From: Methanomicrobiaceae archaeon
GTDB taxonomy: Archaea; Halobacteriota; Methanomicrobia; Methanomicrobiales; Methanomicrobiaceae
NCBI GenBank assembly: GCA_016926855.1
Contig: JAFGNT010000018.1
Location: 124,001 to 188,000, forward strand
Direction: 5' to 3'
DNA length: 64,000 bases
The translations under genes and the position numbers were made by a program. The notes under the pieces were generated by a model. That model saw only the letters and a list, made by a program, of their open reading frames with translations. It was not told where the DNA came from and did no database searches. This document shows positions 9,751 to 18,531 of the stretch, in pieces. Position 1 is the first letter of the stretch; each line of letters begins with the position of its first letter.

Positions 9751-10269
9751 ATGGATGAACACGCCATATCGGAAAATGCCGCTGCCGTGCTCGCCATCAT
9801 TGCCACGGTGATCTTTGCCACCGTCATTTTTTCCCTCTTATCAGGACTCTTCACCGGAAGCGAAACTCTGGTCGAAGAGCCTGTATTTGACGTGGATATC
9901 GTCATGGGGCTGGGAGAAAGAGGCAATACCGATATACCTGTCATCCGCCTGTCATATGAAAAAGGTGCACCCCTGCCCCTGAACCAGACCACCATTGAAG
10001 TCGTTGATCCCCGTCGTGTCTCGCATAGTGTACGGGCAGCGGTGCTCATCGACGATGTCATTCAGAAAGGCGATATCTGGTACGTATTCTACTTTGATCA
10101 TGAAGATGCTGAAGTAAGTGATTACTGGATTACCGATGAGCCGGAGATGGTCTTCGGCACAACCTATCATCAGGGTATCGGTATGTTTTCTCCGCCAGGA
10201 AAATGGAAATTCGTCCTCGTTAATAAAAAAACAGGCAGGAAACTTGTGGAAGAGACCTTCGACCTTTAA
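9751..10269 (+). CDS. Pilin-like membrane-anchored protein
   Basis: A 172-residue protein with a short acidic N-terminus (MDEHAISENAAAV), one hydrophobic helix (about residues 11-33) and a beta-rich outer domain. This layout recalls archaeal type IV pilin-like proteins with a class III signal, but the usual glycine/alanine cleavage site before a hydrophobic QxSPIIG-like helix is not clear. It may instead be a simple N-terminally anchored surface protein. It stands alone between tRNA-Arg and the convergent metG, with which it shares a 38-base gap rich in A and T. Confidence 0.5.
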   Translation: MDEHAISENAAAVLAIIATVIFATVIFSLLSGLFTGSETLVEEPVFDVDIVMGLGERGNTDIPVIRLSYEKGAPLPLNQTTIEVVDPRRVSHSVRAAVLIDDVIQKGDIWYVFYFDHEDAEVSDYWITDEPEMVFGTTYHQGIGMFSPPGKWKFVLVNKKTGRKLVEETFDL

Positions 10270-10307
10270 AAAGGTTTGATTCCGGATGGAACTTTAAAAA
10301 ATAAGAA

Positions 10308-12296
10308 TTATGTGATCTTCGTACCGGCCTTTACCGGCTTTTGCGGAGTGAGAAGTGAGGCTTCGTCACCTGCGGCGAGGATCATGCCATTGCTCTCGAT
10401 TCCGAAGATTTTTGCCGGTTTTAAGTTGGCAAGCAGTACGACATCAGTACCGATAAGTTCCGCGGGTGTGGAAAACTGCGCAATCCCGCTTACTACCTGC
10501 CGCTGCTCGTCACCGAGATCGACGGTAAGACGGAGAAGTTTCTCCGAACCCTGTACAGGCTCCGCAGCGACGATCCGGGCTATGCGGATGTCCATCTTTG
10601 CAAATTCTTCAATCGAGATTGTTTCCGGAATTTTTTCTTTCATCTTTGCCTCACTCACCCGTTTTTTAAGAATGGCATCAAGCCGTGAAACCTGTTCATC
10701 TTCGATCTTTTCAAAGATAATCGACGGCGCGGGAAGAGTTGCGGATTCAAGACCTGTGATACCTTCCCCTATGGCATGGGCGGCGATCGCATCTGAGTAC
10801 CCGAGCATCTCCCAGGCAATTTGAGCCTTCCCGGGGATCACCGGCTCAAACAGCAGGACAAGCGCCTTAACGAGCTGAAGGCAGTTACGGATCACCTGTG
10901 CTGCCTGGTCCGGGTCGTCGCGCATGAGCTTCCACGGGGCATTCTTCTGAATATACGTATTTCCAAACGAAGCAAGAGCCATCATCGCATCGATGGCATT
11001 CTTGAATTCATAGTCCCGTACAAAGCCCTCGACAGTGATGATGGATTTTTGAATTTCATCACATATCTCAGCGTCCGGCCTGCATTCGGGAATACAACCG
11101 AGTTTTTTATGTGCGAAATGCATTGTCCTGTAGAGGAAATTGCCCAGTGTGTCGACGAGCTCGTTGTTGACACGTTCCTGAAAGACATGCCACGAAAAAT
11201 TGAGCTCCTTTGTGTGGCTTGTGTAACTGAGCAGATAATAACGCAGATAATCGGCGGACATACCCTGGTCAAGGTAATCTTCGTTGGTCCATACGACGTA
11301 CCCCCGTGTCTTGGAGAACGTTTTATCATCAATTTTTACCATTCCACTCGCAACGACCGCATGGGGCAGGCCGTATCCGGCGCCTTTCAGGAGAGCCGGC
11401 CAGAATACGCAGTGGTGATAGATAATATCCTGGCCGATGAAATGCGTGATCCTGCCATCACCGCACCACAAACGTTTCCAGTCATCGCCCTCGGCGTCCA
11501 TATACTCCTCGGTGAACGAGACATACCCTATGGGAGCGTCGATCCAAACGTATACGACAAGATCGTTTCGGCCCGGAAATTTCACACCCCAGTCGAGAGT
11601 CCGGGTGATGCACCAGTCATGGAGCCCTTCTTTAACCCATCCGAGAGCGTAATTCCGCGCGTTAGAGGTGCCGCCGAGGTTCGGGAGGTAGTCCTCGAGA
11701 AATTCAGAGAAATCCCCCAGTTTAAAGAAAAAATGCTCCTGGTCCCGGAATTCGGCACTTCCTCCGCAGACTTTACAGACGGGTTTAAGGAGTTCGCCGG
11801 ATTCAAGGTGTTTCCCGCATCCCTGATCACACTCGTCGCCCCGCGCCATTGCCCCACAGTGAGGGCAGATTCCCTCGACATAGCGATCCGGAAGGAACCG
11901 CTCACACTGGGGGCAGTAACTCTGGCTGATGGTTTTCCGGTACACATGCCCGTTGTCAATCAGCCGTTGAACGATGGACTGCGTCCGATTGTGATTTGTC
12001 GGATCATCGGTCATACCGAAGTGATCGAAGCCGATGTTCATTCGTGTGAAAGTAGTGTCGAAATGGTGGTGATACCGCTCGCTCATCTCACGGGGTGTGA
12101 CAGACTGCTCTTCGGCGCTGATCACGATAGGAGTGCCGTGGTTGTCGGAACCACAGATGAAGACCACCTTCTCGCCTGCCCGCCGCAGATAGCGGACATA
12201 GAAATCGGCCGGGATATAGGTCCGCAGATGCCCGATATGGCATGGACCGTTCGTATACGGGAGTCCGCAGGTCACCAGCATCGGTGTGTCGCTCAT
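10308..12296 (-). CDS. metG: Methionyl-tRNA synthetase with C-terminal tRNA-binding domain
   Basis: A 662-residue class I synthetase that charges tRNA-Met. The HIGH motif is in GPCHIGHLRTYIPADF (about residue 15) and the KMSKS equivalent is DKTFSKTRG (about 327). A knuckle region at about 125-175 has four Cys pairs (CPQC, CPHC, CDQGC, CKVC), the two-zinc form. The last 100 residues form an EMAPII/Trbp111-like tRNA-binding domain (MDIRIARIVAAEPVQGSEKL, ESNGMILAA). The open frame continues upstream to 12401, but the conserved sequence begins MSDTPMLVTCGLPYTNG, so I use the ATG at 12296. Confidence 0.96.
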   Translation of the reverse strand: MSDTPMLVTCGLPYTNGPCHIGHLRTYIPADFYVRYLRRAGEKVVFICGSDNHGTPIVISAEEQSVTPREMSERYHHHFDTTFTRMNIGFDHFGMTDDPTNHNRTQSIVQRLIDNGHVYRKTISQSYCPQCERFLPDRYVEGICPHCGAMARGDECDQGCGKHLESGELLKPVCKVCGGSAEFRDQEHFFFKLGDFSEFLEDYLPNLGGTSNARNYALGWVKEGLHDWCITRTLDWGVKFPGRNDLVVYVWIDAPIGYVSFTEEYMDAEGDDWKRLWCGDGRITHFIGQDIIYHHCVFWPALLKGAGYGLPHAVVASGMVKIDDKTFSKTRGYVVWTNEDYLDQGMSADYLRYYLLSYTSHTKELNFSWHVFQERVNNELVDTLGNFLYRTMHFAHKKLGCIPECRPDAEICDEIQKSIITVEGFVRDYEFKNAIDAMMALASFGNTYIQKNAPWKLMRDDPDQAAQVIRNCLQLVKALVLLFEPVIPGKAQIAWEMLGYSDAIAAHAIGEGITGLESATLPAPSIIFEKIEDEQVSRLDAILKKRVSEAKMKEKIPETISIEEFAKMDIRIARIVAAEPVQGSEKLLRLTVDLGDEQRQVVSGIAQFSTPAELIGTDVVLLANLKPAKIFGIESNGMILAAGDEASLLTPQKPVKAGTKIT

Positions 12297-12318
12297 CCCT
12301 ATGCTTTTAGCCGTTGCT

Positions 12319-12333
12319 GATATAAATATCATA
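12319..12333 (-). promoter_or_regulatory. TATA-like box of metG
   Basis: GATATTTATATC on the minus strand is centred about 30 bases before the metG ATG at 12296, the expected archaeal distance. The whole metG-12341 gap is 44 bases, so this element overlaps the region that must also serve the divergent gene. Confidence 0.4.
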
Positions 12334-12340
12334 ATATCAT

Positions 12341-13129
12341 ATGAAAAAGCGTCTGAATTTTGAGACGAGGGCGTTCGGTGCTGAGGAGGACGTGCCCTCA
12401 ATCCCGGAGCTCGCCGCCTGGACAGGAAAACAGCACGGGACGGATGCTGATCTCATCTCGTTCCTCCTCGAACGGTCTCTCACCTTACAGGAGGCTATCG
12501 GGACAGCGTGCGCCGGCGGGCGCTATTACGGGGATCGCTGGCTGGAGTCGATCGTGGGCCTGAGGGATCGGGTGCTTACCACGGAACCGGATATGGACGC
12601 TGCCTGGGTAATCAAAGACGGGCGCCGGATACACGCGCTTCGCAAATATGCCTGGTGCGCACTACCCTGCCCTTCGTCCCTCGGAATCGATGATCGCTAT
12701 TTCGGGAACAATGGCGATTTTTACGACGCGCTCTGTCAGGTTTTCTCACGGTTGATGCGTGAGATGCGGGATGCCGGGGTTGCGGGCCATGTGCTCATCG
12801 GTGATGCGTTCACGTCAATCGAACTCGAGGAACTTGCAGGAAGAAAGGTGTTTTTTTTCGCGCCGGAAGGAACCGGAAGGACAATTGAGCGGATTCTTGA
12901 AGTGCAGGATGGCGTTGCCATCCCCGCACATTCTCTCCCGCAGCTCCTGCACCTCATGGGAGAGTATGACGTGCGCCGGGTCGCCCTGATCGACGCGGGT
13001 CAGGAAGACTATACTGCGGCGACCGGGCACTTTGATCCCGAAAATCTATGTGCGGGAGGCTACTGCACAGGAGGGTGCGCCGCCTACTGGAAAGAGATTG
13101 GCGAGCGGGCATGGACACTGCGAGAATAG
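12341..13129 (+). CDS. Unrecognised soluble protein with Cys-rich C-terminus
   Basis: A 262-residue protein I cannot place. It is hydrophilic and has no signal or membrane segment. Its most marked feature is a cysteine cluster near residues 236-246, CAGGYCTGGC, followed by an aromatic AYW; a further Cys pair (WCALPC) lies near residues 105-110. These could bind iron-sulphur or zinc, which is inference. A strand-turn pattern in residues 140-190 suggests an alpha/beta core. It is transcribed divergently from metG with a 44-base spacer. Base use is like that of its neighbours. Confidence 0.75.
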   Translation: MKKRLNFETRAFGAEEDVPSIPELAAWTGKQHGTDADLISFLLERSLTLQEAIGTACAGGRYYGDRWLESIVGLRDRVLTTEPDMDAAWVIKDGRRIHALRKYAWCALPCPSSLGIDDRYFGNNGDFYDALCQVFSRLMREMRDAGVAGHVLIGDAFTSIELEELAGRKVFFFAPEGTGRTIERILEVQDGVAIPAHSLPQLLHLMGEYDVRRVALIDAGQEDYTAATGHFDPENLCAGGYCTGGCAAYWKEIGERAWTLRE

Positions 13130-13234
13130 GCCCATCGGGGGGACATGAAGAAGTGATGAGCCGATTTCCGGTGTGGACACTCCTACAAACATATTAATAT
13201 ATTTTAATCAGAATGTTTTGTTTAGAGGTTTGGC

Positions 13235-13690
13235 ATGGACAATCTTCTGGCAGAAATCGGTTTTAATGTTTTTCCGAAACGGCATACCTGTGACGGCGAA
13301 GACACCTCTCCCGAGATACGAATATCGCGTTGTGAAGCTCCCTGTATTGCTCTCATCCTCACGGATCCGGGAGCAGGCGACGGTGCATTCTACCACTGGC
13401 TGATCTGGAATGTCAGGGCGATGGAGGTAATTCCGGAAGACATTCCAAAAGACAGTGAGGTGACAGCACCGATTGCAGCAGTGCAGGGAAAGAACAGCTT
13501 TGGAAAGATCGGCTACAACGGCCCCTGTCTGCCGCAGGGAAGTGCGCATGAGTATTATTTCAACGTCTATGGCCTCGACGCTCTCCTCGACCTGCCGGGG
13601 GGTGCGTCGCATGATGAACTGATCGACGCAATGGAAGGACATATGATCCAGTACAGCGGTTTTGCTGTAGCTACATACCGGAAAGACTGA
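13235..13690 (+). CDS. YbhB/YbcL-type phosphatidylethanolamine-binding (PEBP) family protein
   Basis: A 151-residue cytosolic protein of the prokaryotic Raf-kinase-inhibitor-like family. Diagnostic segments are RHTCDGEDTSPEI (usual CDGxDxSPP), LILTDPGAG (usual DPDAP, here altered), FYHWLIWN with the ligand-pocket histidine, and GYNGPCLPQGSAHEYYFNVY. Function in archaea is not known; inhibitors of proteases and small-anion binding have been proposed for the family. The altered DPDAP motif (Gly in place of Asp, Gly in place of Pro) is slightly unusual. It appears to be monocistronic. Confidence 0.92.
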   Translation: MDNLLAEIGFNVFPKRHTCDGEDTSPEIRISRCEAPCIALILTDPGAGDGAFYHWLIWNVRAMEVIPEDIPKDSEVTAPIAAVQGKNSFGKIGYNGPCLPQGSAHEYYFNVYGLDALLDLPGGASHDELIDAMEGHMIQYSGFAVATYRKD

Positions 13691-13818
13691 TAAGAATCCG
13701 CTCTGTTTTTATATTTCCGGGAAAGAAAAAATTCGGATTACGGACATATCCGAGGGACGAATCAGGATTAACCGGGGAATTCAATCACAAGGGATCCTTC
13801 CCGCCGAAAGGTGTGTCC

Positions 13819-14787
13819 TTATAGCGATTCCGCAATCCGGACCAGATCATCGAAATGCCGGGTCCGCTTCAGGAGGAAGAAACGAACCCTGTCGAAAAAG
13901 GTGAACTGAAACGTTCCGCCCGCTGCAGGCGGATGGCCGCCGCCATCGAATTCACGGGCGATCAGGTGGCTGACCGGGGGAACGGATCTGATGGAAAAAC
14001 GGCCGTTGTCGGAGATGATCACTTCAATGTCCGTGCCGAGACGCTCACGTATTGTATGGGCCGTCTCGCTCGGGTACCCGTAGAGCGGCGCGAAAGCGAT
14101 CCGGTATTTCGTGCCGAGCACGGTCGTATGCCGGATACTGTGCTCAATCTGTTCCTCCATCTCTCTCATGATCGACGCATACTCCGCCTCGATGGTCGCA
14201 TCAGAAAACACCCCGCGGATGAGTGCGTCCCGGACATGATCGCGGTACTCCTTCCGCATTACCACCTGCCCGAGCACCTTCGACCGGGGATCGGTGTGTC
14301 GCCAGAGATCATAGTCACAGACCACCCGTGCCACCTCGGCGGCCGTCGCGTCTCCGGGCATGAGATCCCGGGCGACAATCCCCGTTGCACAGATGTCCGT
14401 ATCGATGTGCAGGAGTACTCCGACTTTTTCAACCGCGGTTGTCTCCTCCTCCGTCCAGCGATGATGATCCCGCCACTCGATGCGCCAGCCATTCGACTTC
14501 GCTTTTTTCAGCTTCTCAACACTCCCCTTCTGGAAACCGAGATCCGAAATAGAGAGCAGGTCACCCCGGCCCGGACTGCCTGCCACTGTGGCAAGCAGGG
14601 CGGAGAATTTTCCCACCGATGAAAAGATTGTAAAGACCCCTTCCGTATCATACCGCATCCGGTGAATTGCATCGCCGCCGGCAGCATCGAGATCGTTGTG
14701 GGTCAGGTGTACGACATGCTGGCTCCTGTTCGAGAGCGCTTTCATCAGATTTCCGTTGTCATTCCCACCGTTGTTCCGCCCGACCAT
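13819..14787 (-). CDS. DHH-family phosphoesterase
   Basis: A 322-residue member of the DHH superfamily (NrnA/RecJ-like nucleases and phosphatases). The metal-binding motifs are HLTHNDLDAAGGDAI (about residues 27-41), a DLGF segment, the WRDHHRW motif (about 104-110) and the DHHA1 motif DGGGHPPAAGGTF near 284-296. It lacks an OB or exonuclease extension, so it may act on oligonucleotides or cyclic dinucleotides; the substrate cannot be read from sequence. An internal Met at residue 15 is an alternative start that would better fit the first conserved strand. Confidence 0.88.
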   Translation of the reverse strand: MVGRNNGGNDNGNLMKALSNRSQHVVHLTHNDLDAAGGDAIHRMRYDTEGVFTIFSSVGKFSALLATVAGSPGRGDLLSISDLGFQKGSVEKLKKAKSNGWRIEWRDHHRWTEEETTAVEKVGVLLHIDTDICATGIVARDLMPGDATAAEVARVVCDYDLWRHTDPRSKVLGQVVMRKEYRDHVRDALIRGVFSDATIEAEYASIMREMEEQIEHSIRHTTVLGTKYRIAFAPLYGYPSETAHTIRERLGTDIEVIISDNGRFSIRSVPPVSHLIAREFDGGGHPPAAGGTFQFTFFDRVRFFLLKRTRHFDDLVRIAESL

Positions 14788-14973
14788 ATCAGGAATATAT
14801 TAGAGTGTGTACCTCAATAAAAAGGTCGGATCGGGGGAAGTATTGTGCACCAGACTGGATAGGAAAAAGCGGTACGATCCGGCGGTGGCATCGCAGATGC
14901 CTGCCGCCAGTATTCCGGTGAGCAGTCCCCGAAAATACCATATCGGTACGAGGCACGGACCTGAAACAAATCC

Positions 14974-14981
14974 TTTATGTA
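14974..14981 (+). promoter_or_regulatory. TATA-like box before tRNA-Phe
   Basis: TTTATGTA is centred about 32 bases before the tRNA, with an ATGC start-site-like element at 14984-14987 and TATAGTGATAT further down. This fits a tRNA promoter with a short leader. Confidence 0.4.
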
Positions 14982-15008
14982 GATGCATTACGTATAGTGA
15001 TATCCAAC

Positions 15009-15082
15009 GCCCCTGTAGCTCAGTCTGGGAGAGCGCCAGACTGAAGATCTGGTTGTCCCCGGTTCAAATCCGGGCGGGGGCA
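15009..15082 (+). tRNA. tRNA-Phe (GAA)
   Basis: The acceptor stem GCCCCTG pairs with CGGGGGC (one T-G pair), with discriminator A. The anticodon stem CCAGA pairs with TCTGG around CTGAAGA, giving anticodon GAA. The T arm CCCGG-TTCAAAT-CCGGG is standard. No CCA is encoded and no intron is seen. Confidence 0.95.
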
Positions 15083-15182
15083 TACGTATTCTCGTTGTGA
15101 AATGATCCCAAAACTACCCGCGGAAAAGTAAAATATACCACAATATTTATTATTTACTTCATTTCATGGGAAGAATTAACCC

Positions 15183-16523
15183 ATGGCTTTCTTCAGCGAC
15201 CCGATCCTCGTCATCAACCTGATACTCTGCGTTGTCATCGTCATTGTGAGTTACTGGAGTGCCGTGAGAATTGGAAGCACAATCCCGCTCTATATCGGCA
15301 CAGCATTCGGTTTTTTCGGCATTTCACATTTCATGACGATAATCGGACTGCGGGAACAGCTCGAAACGTTTCTCATCATCATCCGCACGGCTGCCTACGT
15401 ACTCGCAGCAGTCGGGGTTTTTGAAACAGGCCGGAGCATCATCCAACGAAAACACGTGGAAGTCTCGCTTCGTGACAACGAGAAAAAATACCGGGCGCTT
15501 TTTGAAGCTGAAATGGATTCCATATTCGTTATCGATACAAAATCCAACCAATTCATGGACGTCAATGCCGCAGCGTCGAAATTATACGGGTATAGCCGCG
15601 ACGAATTTCTGAACATCGGGATCACCGATATATCCAACGAGCCCGAAAAATCGCTTCAGGTGGTGAAAAATTCCCAGGAAATCATAATTCCGTTGCGGTA
15701 CCACAGGAAAAAGGACGGGACAATTTTCCCGGTTGAGGTAGCAGCCAACTCATTCATCCTGAACGGACGCACCATAATTGTCGCTGCAATCAGGGATATA
15801 TCCGAGCGAAAAAGATATGAGGGAGCACTGCAGCGGGTAAGCCGAAAGCTTGGCCTACTCGCGAAAATCACCCGGACAGATCTTGAAAACCAGATTTTCA
15901 TCCTGAGAGGATTCCTTGCGCTTCTCGCAGAAAAGGCCGATGACAGTGAGCTAAAGGACTTTATCGCAAATATCATGTCATCAGTTGAAACAATGGCCAC
16001 ATCAGTGGAATTCACCAAAAACTATCAGGATCTCGGTGAAAAACCACCGGTATGGCAGGATGTTCAGCAGATATTTCTGCTGGCGATTTCGCATCTCGAC
16101 ATGAGCGCTATAAACCGTGAGATCAGGATTGAGGGGATCGAGATCTATGCGGACTCGCTTCTGGAAAAGGCACTTCAGAACATGGTTGCCTGCGCCATCC
16201 GCCAGGGGGGTGACGTCCACAGGATCCTCTTCACGAGCGGCGTTTCCGGCGCCCTGAGTTTAATCTATGAACAGGATGGAGAAGGTTTTGCAGAAATCCG
16301 GAAAGAGGATATTTTCAGCCCGGATTACTCCCGGGATCGCGATCTGTTTATGGTTCGTGAAATCCTGGACATCACGGGAATCTCAATACACGAAACCGGC
16401 ACGCGGGATGGGGGCATCCGGTTCGAGATTAGTGTTCCCGAAGGGCTTTACCGCACCAGCGGCGGAGAGGACAGAATTCCACCATTTCACACGGAAGCCA
16501 CGGGAGGAGTCTCCTCAGAGTGA
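15183..16523 (+). CDS. PAS sensor protein with degenerate histidine-kinase core
   Basis: A 446-residue membrane sensor. About three hydrophobic helices occupy residues 8-85, a PAS domain residues 100-212 (SIFVIDTKSNQFMDVNAAA and IRDISERKR), and a kinase-like region follows. In the related Methanomicrobiales kinases the dimerisation helix reads about ITRHDxxNQ; here it is KITRTDLENQ, so the phosphorylated His is replaced by Thr. The ATP-binding part lacks the N-box Asn (MVACAIRQGG) and the Gly-rich lid (DRDLFMVREIL). It is therefore probably a pseudokinase or allosteric scaffold. No response regulator is adjacent. Confidence 0.82.
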   Translation: MAFFSDPILVINLILCVVIVIVSYWSAVRIGSTIPLYIGTAFGFFGISHFMTIIGLREQLETFLIIIRTAAYVLAAVGVFETGRSIIQRKHVEVSLRDNEKKYRALFEAEMDSIFVIDTKSNQFMDVNAAASKLYGYSRDEFLNIGITDISNEPEKSLQVVKNSQEIIIPLRYHRKKDGTIFPVEVAANSFILNGRTIIVAAIRDISERKRYEGALQRVSRKLGLLAKITRTDLENQIFILRGFLALLAEKADDSELKDFIANIMSSVETMATSVEFTKNYQDLGEKPPVWQDVQQIFLLAISHLDMSAINREIRIEGIEIYADSLLEKALQNMVACAIRQGGDVHRILFTSGVSGALSLIYEQDGEGFAEIRKEDIFSPDYSRDRDLFMVREILDITGISIHETGTRDGGIRFEISVPEGLYRTSGGEDRIPPFHTEATGGVSSE

Positions 16524-16645
16524 AAACAGGATTTTAAAACGTTATTCCTGATGTATATGCACGATAGTTGAGAATTGACCCCATATGCAACCGACGGCAT
16601 ATATACTTCTCTAAAACCTTTTCCGGGCAATAAAAGACTGCGCAT

Positions 16646-16819
16646 TTAAAGTTCAGGTTCATCACGGAGAGCATCAATACTCACAAACGATCCGACGTCC
16701 TCGACGAACTTACAAGCAGGACAGTACAGCCCAGTTGATCCGCTGAGTCGTTTGATGGGAACTCGTTCCGGAGCCTGACAGAGCGGGCATGCACTGTCAT
16801 GACGTGGCACGGGATTCAT
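16646..16819 (-). CDS. 57-residue zinc-ribbon protein
   Basis: A small gene of 57 codons plus stop. The protein opens MNPVPRHDSACPLCQAPERV and has a second knuckle LYCPACKFVED, giving two CxxC pairs about 20 residues apart, a one-zinc ribbon. The acidic tail (DALRDEPEL) ends the protein. No ribosome-binding site precedes the ATG, but a TATATATA element lies 26 bases upstream, so it is probably leaderless. Similar short zinc-ribbon proteins are common in methanogens and mostly uncharacterised. Confidence 0.7.
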   Translation of the reverse strand: MNPVPRHDSACPLCQAPERVPIKRLSGSTGLYCPACKFVEDVGSFVSIDALRDEPEL

Positions 16820-17129
16820 AGTATTGTATAAAAATTAGGGATATATATAATTATTTATTATGTTAATTAGATTTCTCGCGTGACCTCCTGAAGGCACCGC
16901 CGGAAAGGTTTTTCGTGTGCCCGGAATTGTATCGCTTGACAATTCAGCATCTTTTGCACAAGGGACCCGGCCGGAACCCGCAGCTGGGCGTCTAACGCAA
17001 CACCTTCAGCGCTTTTCCTTTACTTCCATGGAGAGACGTTCGCGCGATCCCGCGAACGTTCCGGGGAACAGAACAGTATGAATATCTAAAACATCCATCC
17101 AACATGCAGTACAGAGGGAGGTCAGGTAG
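16820..17129. other. 310-base intergenic region with an inverted repeat
   Basis: There is no convincing gene here. The left third is AT-rich and holds the promoter of the minus-strand zinc-ribbon gene. At 17036-17059 there is a perfect 9-base inverted repeat, ACGTTCGCG and CGCGAACGT, around a six-base spacer. It lies about 70 bases before the permease start and could be an operator or a hairpin in the leader. Confidence 0.5.
16840..16852 (-). promoter_or_regulatory. TATA-like box of the small zinc-ribbon gene
   Basis: A TATATATA tract centred near 16846 lies about 27 bases before the ATG at 16819 on the minus strand. That places the transcript start at the start codon. Confidence 0.4.
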
Positions 17130-18431
17130 GTGAGGGAACAGGGTCCGGCGCAGCTGAAACGGGTACTTACTCTCAGGGAAGTTGTTTTATCCGGGATAGG
17201 GGTCATTTTAGGTGCCGGAATCTATGCCCTGATAGGAGAAGCCGCAGGTCTTGCGGGAAATGCAATCTGGATGGCATTCATTCTCACAGCCATCATTGCC
17301 GCATTCACCGGACTGAGCTACGCCGAACTCTCCTCCATGTTCCCGCTTGCGAGCGCGGAATACGAATACACGTCCCGGTCATTCGGACAATCGCTCGCCT
17401 TTCTTGTCGGGATTCTTGTCATTCTATCCGGCATCGTAGGGGCTGCGACAGTTTCGCTCGGATTTGCCGGGTATTTCACGGCAATCACCGGCATACCGAT
17501 GATCCTGACCGCCACAATCCTGCTGTTCCTGCTTTCCATTATAATATTCACCGGAATCAAGCAGTCCGCAGCGGTTATCATCACATTTACCCTTATTGAG
17601 GCAGGCGGGCTCATCGGGATAATTGCCATCGGATTCCCCTATCTCGGATCCGTCGACTATCTTGAGATGCCAATGGGAATCGCGGGTGTGCTCCAGGCCT
17701 CCGCACTCATTTTCTTTGCGTACCAGGGTTTCGAGCAAATCGTAAAGCTCTCGGAGGAAACAATTGAGCCTGAACGGACTATCCCTCAAGGACTCCTTCT
17801 TGCACTGGCAGTTACGATCCTGCTCTATATTCTCGTCGCGCTCGCAGCAGTGAGTGTGGCCGGTTGGCAGACACTGGCAGGATCACCGGCACCCTTTGCA
17901 GTGGTCGCGGAAGAGGCGCTCGGGCCGGGAGCATTTCTGGTCTTTACACTCATTGCCCTCTTCGCAACGGCAAATACCGCCCTTCTCATGCTGCTTTCAT
18001 CATCCAGAATTATGTTCGGCATGGCCAGGTCACGGTCACTTCCGCAGGCCATCGGGTATGTTCACCCGCGAACCCGGTCACCGCTGGTGGCGATCGCCGT
18101 AGCATTTGCCGGAGGAGTTCTCTTCCTCTCCCTTGGAAATATCAGGGATGTCGCACTCATGGCCAACTTCACCCTGTTCGTCACGTTCGCGATCATCAAT
18201 GCTGCGGTAATCCTCCTGCGCTTCCGAATGCCTGAGCGGAGCCGTCCCTTCCGGGTTCCCGGTGCAATTGGCTGGGTGCCGCTGCTACCCGTCCTCGGCA
18301 TCATGACCTGTCTCTTCTTTCTCTTCCAGATGGAAGTGAAAATCCTCCTTATCGGCGGGCTGATCATCATACTGGCACACGGTGCCGGATTCGTTCTCCG
18401 CCGGATATCGCACGGGAGCAAAGCAGAGTAG
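17130..18431 (+). CDS. APC-family amino acid/amine permease
   Basis: A 433-residue integral membrane transporter of the amino acid-polyamine-organocation superfamily, with about twelve hydrophobic segments. The first helix carries the substrate-site signature GIGVILGAGIYALIGEAAG (about residues 23-41), and FAYQGFEQIVKLSEET near 195-210 is typical of helix 6 and the loop after it. Substrate is not predictable. The start is GTG at 17130, supported by GGGAGGT seven bases upstream. The next gene is a separate MFS transporter in the same direction 100 bases on. Confidence 0.88.
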   Translation: MREQGPAQLKRVLTLREVVLSGIGVILGAGIYALIGEAAGLAGNAIWMAFILTAIIAAFTGLSYAELSSMFPLASAEYEYTSRSFGQSLAFLVGILVILSGIVGAATVSLGFAGYFTAITGIPMILTATILLFLLSIIIFTGIKQSAAVIITFTLIEAGGLIGIIAIGFPYLGSVDYLEMPMGIAGVLQASALIFFAYQGFEQIVKLSEETIEPERTIPQGLLLALAVTILLYILVALAAVSVAGWQTLAGSPAPFAVVAEEALGPGAFLVFTLIALFATANTALLMLLSSSRIMFGMARSRSLPQAIGYVHPRTRSPLVAIAVAFAGGVLFLSLGNIRDVALMANFTLFVTFAIINAAVILLRFRMPERSRPFRVPGAIGWVPLLPVLGIMTCLFFLFQMEVKILLIGGLIIILAHGAGFVLRRISHGSKAE

Positions 18432-18531
18432 TGTACAATGGTCGCGAATGTAACCTCATCAATCGAGTACGGGAAATCCATAATAAACCGCAGAAATTAT
18501 CAATTCCGCAGGTGAGTGAAAAAAGACGCTC

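Noticed and set aside
10821-12320. A 499-codon plus-strand open frame
   Set aside because: It is exactly antisense to metG, which has full synthetase motifs. The translated frame has no family features and arises from the codon bias of the opposite strand.
14800-14988. A 62-codon minus-strand frame between the DHH gene and tRNA-Phe
   Set aside because: It has one hydrophobic stretch, but no ribosome-binding site, no TATA-like box at the right distance, and it overlaps the probable tRNA promoter.
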